Shown: positions 42,328 through 54,941 of the stretch, piece after piece
How positions within the stretch are numbered: position 1 is the first letter of the stretch
Layout of the letters: each line of letters begins with the position of its first letter
Origin: Lumbricus terrestris
Lineage: Eukaryota > Annelida > Clitellata > Crassiclitellata > Lumbricidae
Direction: 5' to 3'
Assembly: GCA_949752735.1 (NCBI GenBank)
Contig: OX457036.1
Coordinates: forward strand, 82,673,505 to 82,737,504
DNA: 64,000 nucleotides
The notes under the pieces: generated by a model
What the model saw: the letters and a program-made list of their open reading frames with translations, nothing else
Told to the model about the DNA's origin: nothing
Databases searched by the model: none
Made by a program: the position numbers and the translations under genes

Positions 42328-42530
42328 GGGCGCGGTGGTGTAGTAGTGGGGTCGTTGCCTTGAAGTCGGAAGGTTCCAGGTTCGAATCCACCTCAAGTCG
42401 CTGCGTAAGGACCTTGGGCAAGTCCTTCACTCGCAATTGCTCAGCGCTTCAGCGTGAAACTCCAATGCAGTGTCCGCTCTGCAGTCGGGAGCGCCTCTGA
42501 GTAGAGTGCTTGAAGGGGCGCTATAACAAG
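42328..42530 (+). mobile_element. tRNA-derived SINE, family A
   Basis: An A-box-like GGTGGTGTAGTAGTGG and B box GGTTCGAATCC (42379-42389) are followed by GCAATTGCTCAGCG, GCGTGAAACTCC and the 3' end CTTGAAGGGGCGCTATAAC. It lies just beyond the CK1 stop codon, antisense within the likely 3' UTR. Confidence 0.8.
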
Positions 42531-42556
42531 TGCACATACAAGCAAACAACATGACG

Positions 42557-45500
42557 TTACATGCGACTTGATGACAATAATGATGATGGTTTATGAAGAC
42601 ATGCAGGAAAGCAAGTCTGTTCGTACAGTGGAGATGTGGTCGTGTCTTCTTCATCATCCTTCATCTCAGTGTCGTCGTCTGTCTGCGCTGGTCTTAGTTT
42701 ATTCAGAATGTTTTTCTTCGCAGCTGATCGAAATGTCTCGCGAAGCTTTGCTCCCTCAGTTTGGTCGGGGTCTTCGGAACCCGGAATACTGGAATTTGCT
42801 CCACCCTGTCAACATCATACTCCACTCGCATATATACTCAAAATGATCAAAGGCAGAGTGAAGTGACGCAGTTTCACATTACGAAAATCCTTACACAATA
42901 CATCATATCCCCTTTGTGTTCTTCAATAACCTATGTTGCTTTGAGTTTTGCAGCAACTAATGTACATCTAGAATTGTCTATACATAAGTTTTAATTTTTT
43001 TTTGGCCCATTGTTGTCTGACCATTGATGGCATATTAATATTGTACGTTATTGGACAGTAAGAAATCTAATAGTTCTTGTATGGCACAGAGTCAACATAA
43101 GAATGGATTCCGAATGCTGTAGATGTCAAATCTACCAAAACATTCAGAATCAGTATGTTGCATTCATTTTGTTTGCAACTAGGACTGCTCAGCATTTGCG
43201 TTGCTTTTCTTGCTAAAACCATAAATTGTGTAATTTTTTTTATTAAGTTAGAAATTTGGTGCAGCAGAGCACATACCAGAATGAGAGCATTGACAAGGCT
43301 TGGCGCTTGATGTGCTGATGTCATTGTCTTGGTTTTTGCCGCTGCTCCTGTGAAAGTGGAAGTGCCGGCTATCAAGTCTTGCGCATCCATGGATTCAAAC
43401 ACCGGGAACTCCTGGAAAGCAACCACTTATTTTTTACCAATACCAAGCACTGTATATTTAAATAGTAAGTGACCAATTATAGGTATCACAGCCTCTCAGA
43501 AACTATTATTGGAGCCTGAAGGAAGTAGCCCTGCAACCTGATATGGCTCTCTATTCGTGCTCCGTGAAATATCTGCTGGCCACTCTGCTTTGTTTTTCAA
43601 AACCCTGACTCCTGTTCAACCAAGGGTGGGTTGGCACTTGGCAGCGCTTCTGAATGGGCATTCTTGAAGGGATGCTATAAAAATTTGCTATAATAATAAT
43701 AATTATGATTGTGTTTGTCTATAAACTATCCAACGGTTCAACTTGATGGCCTTTCGAGCCACTTTAGCTGAAAAAGACACAGTGAAAACTTTATGCTATT
43801 GGCACTTTCATGTTTGTTTAAGACAATAGCTACTGCATCCCTCATTGTTCAGTGTAGCCTTTATTACTGATGTTGTTTGATAACGAAGTCACCTTTCCTA
43901 CCAACCTACCCAAAATTTAATCTAATAACAATTTCACTATTTAAGTGTAGGTTTGAAATAAGATAATTATTAACCTAAGCTGTCTAGATTTAAATGCTAA
44001 CTGCTACTTACAAGAGTCGTGTCGTGCCAGTCGAAATGCCAGTCACACTTCCACTTGTTTCGAGACAAGATGGAATAAAACAACTTCCTGAGATATGAGT
44101 AGTCGGGTGTTTCACTGAAATCCAGATTATGGCAATAATTGAAGTAATGAAGATATTCATCTGAAATTAGATAATCACATGATTGCTTAAGCAGTTATCC
44201 TCCTGGAACTAATGCACTTGTACCACAAAACAGACTGCTTTACTCTAAACAGCATTTACCAATAATGGCATGGTATGCATAATATGTTGCTGAATTGATT
44301 TGCTGAAATTCTTATGTGGAAAATTCTAATAAGAAATTCATGTGCAGCAAGCCATTCATTGTATTTATTTACTAATTCTAATTATTTATTTAATCATTCT
44401 CAATGCTGAATGTTCAGAAGACTTAAAAATATGAAAAATGGAGAAATTGTACTTCTCAAAAGTACACCACAGTGAAAAGCACTTTTAAACTTACATTGTA
44501 CATTGTATTCATCATTAGAGCAATGTACAGTATACAAATAGGAAAATGTTTACAAAAGCCTAAAATTTTAACGTCCCTAAAATTAACAATTCAGTCAATC
44601 TTAAACCTGGCATAATCAGCTATTTTATTCTCTAAGTGATGGGTTTGTATTTATTTACTAATTCTAGCATGCAAGTTGTGTGACCGCCAAGATTCTGTAG
44701 GTTCCAGATGCTAAGTTGAGCCATCAAATGCTACAATAGGATGAATAGAGCGAAAAATATATTTTATAAAGTTCTTGCTCAGGTAAACAATGTCAGTATA
44801 TTTCCTTGAGTAATAATGATAATATCTCAAATGTGAGATAACATAGTAAATATAGTGTTTTGACATAAGTAGGGCATGTTCGTAAGTACTACATTACGTG
44901 CTGATACACATACACTTAAATGAAATGTTTGGAAAATATAGCAATAAAAATTATATTAATTCCTTAATTGCTATCTATGAAAAATCAGGCATTATATAAT
45001 TATATATTATAATTTATAAATATATATTATAATAAGTGATAAGATCAAAGTTAGCTAGATACCTGGAAATGATGAACATAACGTTTCAAATGAATTCTCC
45101 TGCTTCAGCTCTCCTATTCTTTTGTACCTTTCAACAAGATTAGGCATCTTAAGGCCTTGCCATGGAAGGCCGCCTCGCAGAAAGTACAGAAAGACATAAC
45201 CTAGCGCCTCCAAGTCATCTCGTCGACTCTGCTCTGAAAACCAAAACTGCTTCCCATTAATGGTGACTTGGTACAATGAATACAATGTTGGCAGACTAAA
45301 ATTTAAAGTGGCACAGGTCTGCTTAGTGCTAAGATACTAATAGTGATACTAATAATGTAATAATAACAGATCAGCAAATAACAGCAGTGGCCTATTTTCA
45401 TCACAGAGTTGGGGTGCTGTCTATCTTTTAAAACCGATGACACGAAAGAAACCAGCTATCTTTTCCAGCACCTTAATATGGAGCCATCCATCCAAGTACC

Positions 45501-48500
45501 TCACAAACACGCATGTCTACTCTGCTGAGTGATGATCTTGTAGAGCTAAATGTGCTATGTGGATGGGTATACTGATACTGTTTTATCCATCAAATGGATT
45601 ATTCTTAAAACAAACACAAAACACCGTTTTCTGGCCAAAGGAAGATGGTATAATGGTATATGCTTCATGCATTCAAAGCTAGATGGAGATTTCTGCTTTG
45701 GTATATCCTCTCCCAAGTCTGCTTTGGGCAAACCCCTCCTGCTCTCTGCATAATGTCCTTAATGGATGACCCCCTAAATAGCTTGGAACTAGTTAATACC
45801 TACACCTGTACACCTATGTTGGCAAAATGGAAACATCTCATCCACCAATGCAGACATCTGTCTATTGTACAAAATGTAAATTTTTAAACTTTTAACTGGT
45901 TAAAAAATACACCTTACCAACTCCCAGATGAGTCCTTTGACTCATATAACGAGCTGTACCCGTAAGACTCTTATGTTCTCGGTAAGGTATGTGTTTTTTC
46001 GTATCCGGTAGTATGTAATCCTTTGACAAACCAAAGTCTACAATATAGATTATGTTCTCATTTGGCCGAGATCGTCGCCCTATCACAAAATTGTCTGGCT
46101 TCACATCACGGTATACAATTTCTTTCGAATGAATATATTCAAAACGCTTCAGCTGCAAAACAACAACAAAATATCTTATATTAGTCTACAAAGGTACAGC
46201 AAATGAATAGTAAGTTATATACACAAAGACCCTGATACCAGTACAAACTTCTGCAAGGTTTTAACAGTTTCGTAGCCATCTCAAGTTCATTTTTGTGTAG
46301 ACATGTCCTTTCAATTCTAAAATCAGGACAAGGATTTAAAGCGATGAAGAACTTATTTCGTACAACTCAGAGTTCAATTCATTCATACTGAAAGAAAGAA
46401 GTCTAAATATTTATTATTTAACAGGAAATAACTCACTGCTCGCTCACTATCTTTTACGCATGTATAATTGAATGTATCTATGAAAATATGGAGCCATCCA
46501 AGTACCCCACAAACACACATGTATGGCTATCTCATTGTTCTAAACAAGTCTTTGAGTATTTTAAGACCGATGAGTGTTTGAATACAAAGGCATATAAAAA
46601 TACGTGGAAGATTGCACAACAGAGATGGTCCAATACACTACAGACGAGCTCAAATGGAAGGCAGTACCTGCATAATGGTTGAGAAGTGTTGGGAACTGAC
46701 TGCTGACTACTATAGCTCACCTTTGGAATTCACATTGCTGGATGATCATGTGTGAAAAAATCTTTGTAATAATGATAATAAAAATACTGAATAATAAGTG
46801 ATAGTGCTTATTAAATAATAAGTGACAGCATTGATAAAAATATAATTATCATAAATAGACGAATTTTGTACATCCCAGAATTTTTTATATTGTCCAATAA
46901 TTTCTTACTTCCCAAGGGATCACTTGCAGCTTGAAGCAAATAATTTGTAACTGGATGTCATTAATAGGCTCTCAACAATTTTTCTCCCAGTGTTAATACA
47001 CTTACCTCAGGTAAAAATTATGATAAAATAAGAAAAACGACTGTCAATTTACCAGCTGTATAGCAATCATGGTAACAGTTTTAACGCTGAAATGCCTTTT
47101 GCACTTTTCAAAGACGTCCTCCAAAGATGGACCAAGCAGTTCAAGAACGAGAGCGTTGTACTTGAAGCATGAACCATAATGATAGACTGTTGGAATTCCC
47201 TCTACAAAAGAGCACATGCAAAATAAGGTTACTCTAAATGAAAAACTTGTTAAACACAGTAGGTGACCAACCATTAAAGATGGTTCTATATGCATGCACG
47301 TAGGCTATTGTGTGTATGTACATTGTACAATGTATAAAATGAGCTTTTACAGAGTATTTTGTAAGAGCTTAGTGATATATCTTCCACAGATAATTACTGT
47401 AAATTCTAATTTCTTCACATAACCTCAAAGTAACCAAGTACTGTATTTTCTTGATGGCTTTTCAATATTATTACAGCACAGCACAAGTCATTGAACTGGA
47501 TTGGTTGTTGCACTAGGCTGAAAAGAGACACATCAGCAGAAGCCTATGCACAAAGTGGTCCAAAGAAAAATGCTGTCTGCTCACGCAAGTCGAAGAACGA
47601 TGCATTCTGAGGTCCAGACAAGACAACAAATGCAAGATGGTAATGTTAAAGCTAAACTAGCAATGTTAAAACTAGGAAGGATAATCTGTAATGTAAGCAG
47701 ATACACGGTCAGCAAAAGGCTTGGCATCCAGATAAAAGAAATTTGACTATGAAACTGTTCTCTCTGATTCACCTGCCATTCCAAGTCTTCTGTAAAATCG
47801 AAACTCTCCCGGCAGTTGAGGAGTAGACACAGCCATTGGCTCCTGCATTCACAAAATTACAGTTAAGTCACAGCAAGCTGAAAACTACCTAGACATGAGT
47901 ACTCATAAATTTAGCAGTTAAACATGCTTAATTCCCTGAAAGCAAACTGTTCAAAGAGTAACAGGAGCAGTCTATTAAAAGAGAGATTATCTAAAGCATT
48001 TACCGATATATGAATAACTTTTGCATATGCACATTTTAATGCAGGATACTAAATTTAGCTGACCTAACTAGTGGCCTATTATATGCCATATACTTTTTCT
48101 TCACAGTTGAATGACAATGCCCATTTATATAATTAATCTTGACATTAATTTTTAAAGATAAATTGAAGTTAGTTTAAGGACTATTGTGTGTGGCTGTAAC
48201 TCACCAATTTAATGGCCACTTCCTCATTGTTATACAGATTCTTACCTGAAAATAAAAAATTTAACGATAACAAATAACAAAAAAATAACAAACATTATTA
48301 CTACACTTTTGCACCCAATATGCTTGAAACTTCCAGATTGTTCTATTTGCTGTTTAGATCGACTTTATAAGGTTACTATGAATTTATCTATTATTTATAT
48401 ACCTATAGAATGGAAGTATGAATATGGGCAGCTATGCTGGTTGTTCAAATTTTGACAGATCATTTTGCCTACCGGTAAACTCTTCTATTTCTTTATTTAA

Positions 48501-50451
48501 AAAGTGCCCCTCACAGTGCAATCTAATCAGAGTGATTACCAGTGCGTGAAACGTCTTGAAAGAGAATTTAAGGTTTAAGACAACAGGCATAAACAATAGT
48601 GCTCCCAGCTAAGAATGGCCATCCTTTAGAGCTATGCCTGAGACCAACCTTTCTTTTAAAAAAAATTAAAACTATTCTTTTTTAGTTTCGTATAGTGTCG
48701 ATATATAAATATCCATAATAATTAATAAACACTAACACAAATGCCTACTCCCATACACCCATACACCCAAACAAACACTAAGATATGTGCAAGACACCTT
48801 TCATGTATGAAAATCTGCCTAAACCAGTAACTGCATCTAGCAGGGTTGCCAGTACTATAGTATAGAGCTCTGTATTGTCAATTTTGTTAATGTACACTTA
48901 CAGCGTTTTTATTTGTAAGTAAACGAATATGCATATATCATTTACATGAATACAGAATACATATATATATTACATACTGATTACTGACAAATCCAATAAA
49001 GAATGATTAATTACAATATACCTAGCCAAAATTTATTTAAATGTCTTCATTTAACGCATGTGCAGCATAGTTGTAAAAAACGTTTTTTTCGTTTTTTATT
49101 CTTTCCCAAAAAACGTCGTGTTTTTTCGTTTTTTATTTTTCCCATCGTTTTTATCGTTTTTTTCGATTTTTATGTAATTTTATTTAATTATTTGCTGTCT
49201 AATATTATTTTTCCTTAATTTAATTTTTGCCTGATATTCCATACGTTTTCACCGTACTCTCAAGGATGCAGCTAACTATATAGGGTCTTTATGTAATTGT
49301 TTAAGTCATAATTTTGAGAAATACATATAGTAGATCTCTACAAGAAATGAAATTTCTAAGTTATTTTGATATATAATTCTTGGGCATAATTATTAATGTT
49401 TATAAGTAGGAATTTTAAGCACAAAATAATGTACAATATATAATTTAGTAAACATCTGTGGTTTTTGCTTCTGGTTAGATCTTAATTGTGTTATGTCGAT
49501 CAGCATAAACTTATAATGTGGACTTAGGCCTTATGTCTACAATTTAAATTTGAAAAGATTTCAATACCTTTAATTTGTCCGAATTTCTTATTAAACGAAA
49601 GTTACAAGAAAAAATAACTGTGGTAGATTAATGTTACTTATACCAATTATTTTGGCCTAATAATAAAGTTGTGTTATTTGCAGTTTCTTAATAAAATTGC
49701 ATAAGTAATTAAGGTTTGTAAGCTGAAATGAAATTTCAGATGTAACAAAGGCAAATTATTTTCCGTTTCCGTTTTTTATCGTTTTTTTGTCGTTTTTATT
49801 ATTTCGAAAAAAACGACGTTTTTTAACGTTTTTTATTTTCTTTTCATCGTTTTTTACATCTATGATGTGCAGTAACGAGAGACTATACTTTTTGGTTATA
49901 TTCTATAATGACTCGGTAGACGTTCTAGAATGACTCGGTAGACACCAAGTCTGTGACCAAGAACTAACGTTGCAGCGTTGTTATCTTTAATAAATCCAAC
50001 TTCTAGTTTGCCGAGAATCCTTTTAATCGATCCAGCTTCTCTTTAGGCAAGAATTTGTTCGATAAATCCCGCTTCTATTTCGTCAGGAAATATTTTTCAA
50101 CCATTTTCATTGAAAATTATTGTTCATCAATCCAGCTTCAGAATGACTGCACTAACCCTAAAACTAACCCTAACCGACCCTCACGACGCCTAACCTGAGC
50201 CCTAACCGACCCTCACACGAAAAATCCCGCTTCAATTTTGTCAGGAAATATTTTTCATCAAATTTATAAAAAAAGTTACTTGCTACCGAGTCATTATAGA
50301 ATATAACCAGTAAATAACTAGGCCCGCCGCACACGTAGAACTTACCCAGTCGAATGTCTCCAAAGTTTCCGTGACCAATCTTCATCCCAACTCGAAAGTT
50401 TGGTCCCACTAGGACAATAGCACTGTTCGGGGTCCCATCGTTATGACGCAT
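42557..50451 (-). CDS. CSNK1G-like: Casein kinase 1 family Ser/Thr kinase, nearest CK1 gamma
   Basis: The nine exons in transcript order are 50451-50346, 48245-48205, 47842-47773, 47201-47053, 46152-45918, 45233-45063, 44160-44012, 43411-43277 and 42805-42557. All are GT-AG and phases close, giving 434 residues. CK1 enzymes phosphorylate acidic or primed serines; gamma forms act at the membrane in Wnt signalling. The glycine loop is [12 protein letters not shown] (25-36), the ATP lysine K48 in VAIK, the catalytic Asp138 in YRDVKPDNF and DFG at 161-163. LVGPNFRVG and [11 protein letters not shown] match gamma forms, as does [20 protein letters not shown]. The CK1 SIN signature is replaced by SQR (193-195). 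The tail (about 305-434) is unlike vertebrate gamma tails: two spaced cysteines (417, 421) and no CCC-plus-basic palmitoylation motif. It is a divergent member and orthology is unsettled. Confidence 0.9.
43630..43705 (+). mobile_element. SINE 3' tail fragment, family A
   Basis: CAGCGCTTCTGAATGGGCAT and CTTGAAGGGATGCTATAA followed by an AAT repeat resemble the 3' end of the SINE at 42328. CK1 intron 7. Confidence 0.45.
49066..49864. mobile_element. hAT-type non-autonomous element, 799 bp
   Basis: Perfect 8-bp duplication ATGTGCAG (49058-49065, 49865-49872). The ends are CATAGTTGTAAAAAACG and, inverted, CATAGATGTAAAAAACG (16 of 17). Subterminal regions are stacked CGTTTTTT/AAAAAACG motifs on both sides. 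It lies in CK1 intron 1 and is AT-rich and non-coding. Confidence 0.8.
49893..50309. mobile_element. 417-bp TIR element enclosing the dispersed minisatellite
   Basis: The inverted ends start TGGTTATATTCTATAATGAC and continue CTCGGTA. The left end is followed by a second CTAGAATGACTCGGTAGAC. The interior (about 49975-50270) matches the repeat at 13302 and includes CTAACCCTAACC-like stretches. No target duplication was found. CK1 intron 1, 36 bp from exon 1. Confidence 0.55.
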
Positions 50452-51383
50452 TGTCCATGTAGCCTAATGTCGCGCCTTAAAAATTACAGAACAAGTCAAA
50501 GTTCAATCGCCACTGTCCTGTAGAATCCTACATACTACCCGAACTTTGAACACTCGCGATTTTACACCAAGCCCGATGGCAATGCCAGTTCTATCGAAGT
50601 TTGTTATCGTTCAGAAAGCGCCAGAATATTCATTCTTTGCGGGTTTTCATTAACCAAACAATAGCCATTGGTAGGCTGACGTAAACATGCTTTCGTTGTC
50701 CGCTTTTACTACTTCCTTTGGCCTATTCGAGTTATATTTGTGAACTGTAAACACCGGTGGTGCAAAAATCCTAAAGAACATAATAATTAAAAACTTTTTA
50801 CATACTGCGCTAATAATTTAAACAGAAATACGCCATTTTCGCCGTCTACACGCTGGTTCCCTGCTGCTACTACTCTTGTTGTCTATAGCAACCATAGCAA
50901 CCATAGATGATAGCAGCAACCTCTCATATAAAATTTATTTAGCGCAGGTTTTAGCCAAGAGCATTTATGTGGCGCTTAATTTAGTCGATATGTTTGCGAA
51001 TGCACCGATATGTGTGTCGATTGTAATCATCGAAGTTGTCACGACGTTAAGCCATGTATCGGACCGGATTGTGCTTGAATTTATCTGTCTTAATGTCTGT
51101 GCGTATCAGGGCTGTTTTTAAGGAATTTTTAGAACTGCACAACTCTTTCTTTACCTTCCCATCCTCCATGGTAAATTACTTCCAAAATCGGAGGACAATG
51201 ACCATTTTCTGCTAGTTTTAACTGTAAAGAATTAAGTGCTTCTACAACTGCACAAATCCATTTAGAACTGCACATGTTGTGTACAACTGCACGTTAAAAA
51301 AGCACATGGTGCGCATCATCATCTGAGTCAACCGGACAGAGGGTCAGAGCCAGATTAAGAATTTAAGACATGTTAAAATCTGG

Positions 51384-51712
51384 GGGGTCCGTAGCTCAGT
51401 GGAGAGAGCGTTGGCCGATAAACTGAGATGTTATTATCGTTCAAGCCTCGCTCAGGGCAAAAATTTATTTGAATTTTCTGTTAGCTGCCAGTGGCGCTTT
51501 CTGTTGTGTTGTTTGACTCGGGTCTGTTGAAAAATAAGTTAATTAGCCCCTCCCACTCCTGGCTTGGCCGATCAGGAGCGTTCCAACACTTAGGCCATTA
51601 GTGTTAAGTTACCGAACCTGTTGTAGCCGACCTGCGTGTCGTGCGAAGCTGACCGTAATCGTTCTGCGGTGTGTCAGATTGAATTTGAATAAACGATTAT
51701 TATTATTATGTT
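51384..51712 (+). mobile_element. tRNA-derived SINE, family C
   Basis: The 5' part GGTCCGTAGCTCAGTGGAGA is a strong tRNA A-box region. GTTCAAGCC about 55 bases later serves as a B-box-like element. A unique body of about 240 bp ends in AATAAACGATTATTATTATT, a short ATT tail. The tRNA-like part cannot fold as a complete tRNA because the acceptor strand is not matched, so this is a SINE and not a tRNA gene. Confidence 0.7.
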
Positions 51713-52054
51713 AATAATAGGCCTAATATTCGTTCAATTGACAGAATAACCGGTCGACATAGCGCGACAATTAACAAGCACAAAGGAGCAGCGAATAAAG
51801 CCTAATAAACGTTTTTATACCATTCACTGCGCAGTCTGCGCTCAGCTACACGTGGAGACTTCCTTGCCCCTTTTCGCGTAGGCTACTGTCACCATGCAGT
51901 GAAGAGCATTCCTGGTAAATGGGTCTAACCAGAGCCTTCTATCAGTAATAGAAGCTCTCCCATTGGTCTAACTATCTGGAATAGTCTCCCTGTGGGTCTC
52001 ATCTCGCTTCCCCAACAGTGATTCCGTTAAGGTCTGAATTCTTGGAGTCATGGA

Positions 52055-53165
52055 CAGTGCCGGCGCTAGCACCCCCGTACCCCCCGGCCGGGGGGGCCCC
52101 CCGAGTTTGAAGGGGCCCCCAAATTTAGCTGGTCATTATGCCGATTTGTGACTGTACAGATCCGGTCTGGTGCATGCCTCAACTAACCTTATGGCAGTGC
52201 CATAGCAGACCTAATGCAATATCATACTGATTTTGGGCGTAAGTATAAAGCCATTAGAGTTTGAAAGGGGCCCCCAAATTTAGCTGGTCATTATGCCTAT
52301 TTGTGACTTTACAGATCCGGTCTGGTGTATGCCTCAACTAACCATATGGCACTGCCATAGCAGATCTAATGCAAATACCATACTGATTTTGAGCGTAGCC
52401 TAAGTATAAAGCCATTTAAACTAACTCAGGCAATTTCGTCCACTTTCTCAAACACAACGTTTATAAATTGTAACTTAATCTAATTGCTAATTGGATGAGG
52501 CCTCACAATAAAACCTGCGTGAGGCCCAAACATTAAAGCTTGTGTAGGGTCACAGATGTCCTTGGTATGTGTCTGATCTCAAGTTTGCAAGGGGCCTCAA
52601 ATGTAGCTGGTAATTTATATGACTGTTCAAACCACGCACCGAATTATGTTTTAACGCAAATCATACAAAATAATATTACGCAAACCAATAGAGCAATGTC
52701 CTTCAACCAAAGATCAGACTTTGGGATATGGACAGGGGCACGGCCCCACAATTTGTGGTTGTGACGGAATCCTTGTATCCCCAATATTTCAGAAATATTT
52801 CATAACTATCATCCACTGCCCATCAATAATGATCAATTTTGCCAAGATGACAGCCTATAAATGCTATCATTACAGTTGGCAAATCGGACAAATTTAAGTA
52901 ATGGAGGGGGACACTCTGAAGTCCTAAACCACGACTAGCAGCATTGAAAAATGAGTTTTTTTTATAAAGATGACAGCTTAAAATTCTACCATTACAGCAT
53001 GGAAATTCCAAAAAATGTAACAATTTGGAGGGGACATTTATTGAAGTCTTATACCATGTCTTTCAGCACTTACATTGTGAGAAATTTTGCTGAGATGACA
53101 GTTCGAGGTATGGGGCACCCAAGTTTTTTTGGGGGGGGGCCTCAGGTAGCCTAGCGCCGGCACTG
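52055..53165. mobile_element. hAT-type non-autonomous element, 1111 bp
   Basis: Perfect 15-bp inverted ends CAGTGCCGGCGCTAG / CTAGCGCCGGCACTG and a perfect 8-bp duplication GTCATGGA (52047-52054, 53166-53173). A segment of about 150 bp (AAATTTAGCTGGTCATTATG and following) is duplicated near the left end. It has no long ORF. Confidence 0.85.
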
Positions 53166-53922
53166 GTCATGGACGCATCACATCAAAAAAATTGGAGTCC
53201 AATAGCTAATGGATAAGAGTCGTGGACTCCACGCCAATCCCTTTTTGGAGTCCCATCGGGCCATATATAGTAGGCCAAATGTAAAAAATTCTGAACTTCT
53301 TATATTACGCGCGACAAAGGGCCCAACCATTAGGCCTATTATTATACGTAACCTACGCAAAAATTCGTATTTTTTACACTCTCATTCTGTTGCAATTCGT
53401 ACATTTTGCGAACAGCCACGCACGTACACGCGTGCGTAAAAATTAGCTCCAACCCTACTCCATTTAAAAAAGTTCATTTAGGCTATTATAGCTAAAGTCA
53501 GCTATAAAATTCATTTTACCGTTGGCTATTTTTGGTGTGTTAAAATCTGAAGTTGTTGATACCAATACAGAAAATACCAAGTCATAGATCTAAACTCATA
53601 AATTGCATCCAGCTTCTCCAGAGGTAGGCTGAATTGGAATGAAATAAAGGCCTGTATCGTGGAATCGTGAAAGGTCAAGTAGACCTTCAGGCTATAGCCT
53701 AAGCCAAAGATAAGTAGAAGTTTTTAGTTTTTAAAATTTGAGAACAGCCATTTGGAAGCAAAAGCTGGTTTTATATCACAATCAGATTGCATCATATTGC
53801 AATAATATTGACTGGGCTGAGAGGGCTTCTTGTCTAGGCGCTATACATGTAACTTATTGAAATGAATGTATGAAGGCAGAGCCTGAGAGAGCTAAAATGC
53901 GATTGTCGTTAGCAATGACATC

Positions 53923-54518
53923 TGCGAGCTAATTTTGTATAGTGTATGTGGTCAGCTAAGGGGTGAGCGTACGAATAGACCAGCTCAAGGTCAGCTAATT
54001 GTTAAGCGTACGGACAGACAGACTTGCAGGTGGCAGACTGGCGGGAAAGTTGGCGCGGCTCGGCCGACCGTCGCCGGAGAGCGCGAGAGAAAGAAACAGA
54101 CAGACAGACAGACAGACAGACGGAGAGAGGCAGAGAGAAGGACAGAGCGGCAGGGGGAAGAGTGTACGCCCAGACAGTGAGATAAGTTGTTGAAGGAGTG
54201 CTAGTAGTGTAAGACGTTTTAGAGAACAGTGGAGTGTGTGTTGAAAACTTTAGAGAGCAGTAAGATATTAAGGTTGCGTTGCTGTCACAGAATTGAATCG
54301 CTTGTCGTCGTTGATGCATTGTTGTGTTATTTGCGAATATTAAAACGGAGAAGAAAATACAAGAAACAGATCTTGGTTGTAAGTGAACAAGTTAAGAACT
54401 TTAGAAACTTATACACTAGCCTTAGATACCGTCATACAGGGAATAGGTTAGGGCTAGGCTGCGCTACAGAACAGTAAGAAGAGACTGGAGAAATCGTCAG
54501 TGATTGTGGAAATTGACA
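53923..54518 (+). repeat. 5' LTR
   Basis: 596 bp, starting TGCGAGCTAATTTTG and ending GGAAATTGACA. It contains a short CAGA repeat (about 54096-54121). The matching 3' copy has about 16 more bases of this repeat. Confidence 0.9.
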
Positions 54519-54520
54519 TT

Positions 54521-54537
54521 TGGTGGCAGCGGTGGGA
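54521..54537 (+). promoter_or_regulatory. Candidate tRNA primer-binding site
   Basis: TGGTGGCAGCGGTGGGA begins two bases after the 5' LTR, where minus-strand priming is expected. It opens with TGG, the complement of a tRNA CCA end. The tRNA was not assigned. Confidence 0.55.
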
Positions 54538-54941
54538 TATCGAGTTCAGGCAACGGACGGTGGAATACGAAGTCAAGCAACGGACGTCTGGATATTGTAT
54601 CCAGGTTTACGAACGGTGAATTGCGAAGTCAAGCAACGAACGTTGGGATAGTCGTATCCAAGTTACGGACAGTGGATTTTGAAGCCTTACGAGACGCCGA
54701 CCACACGGGAGAAGGAGAGTGAGCATCTGAACAACCGGAGAAGCAGTCCGAGCATCCGAACAACTGGTGAGAAGATACAACGGGCATACGAACGACACTA
54801 CGACAACACAACGCCAGAGAGAGGTATACAAAACTCGCTCCTTGAATAAACAAGTAATTGAAATTACAGTCAACCAATTGCAGAAAGCATAGCCACTCCC
54901 TCGATTTTCTTCACGCAAATCAGTTGAAGTAAGAAAGTAAG

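Larger units (their letters stand above)
40132..42556. other. Intergenic region between convergent UBL7 and CK1
   Basis: It holds the UBL7 polyadenylation signal, a possible MITE, a faint LINE-like tail near 41880-42000 and a SINE at 42328. A 110-codon frame at 40813 lacks an ATG start and any recognised family. Confidence 0.45.
50452..53922. other. Region upstream of CK1 up to the second LTR element
   Basis: CK1 promoter sequence is expected in the first few hundred bases, but no TATA box was picked out. The region also contains a tRNA-like SINE and a 1.1-kb hAT-type element. No conserved coding sequence was recognised. Confidence 0.45.

Noticed and set aside
42328..42400. Possible genuine tRNA gene
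   Set aside because: The B box is perfect, but the same sequence with the same downstream body recurs at 18683-18922, showing a SINE family.
51384..51460. Possible genuine tRNA gene
   Set aside because: A-box and B-box-like parts are good, but the acceptor stem does not pair and a SINE body with an ATT tail follows.
53935..54193. Open frames within the LTR
   Set aside because: They are duplicated in both LTRs, pass through the CAGA repeat and carry no domain.
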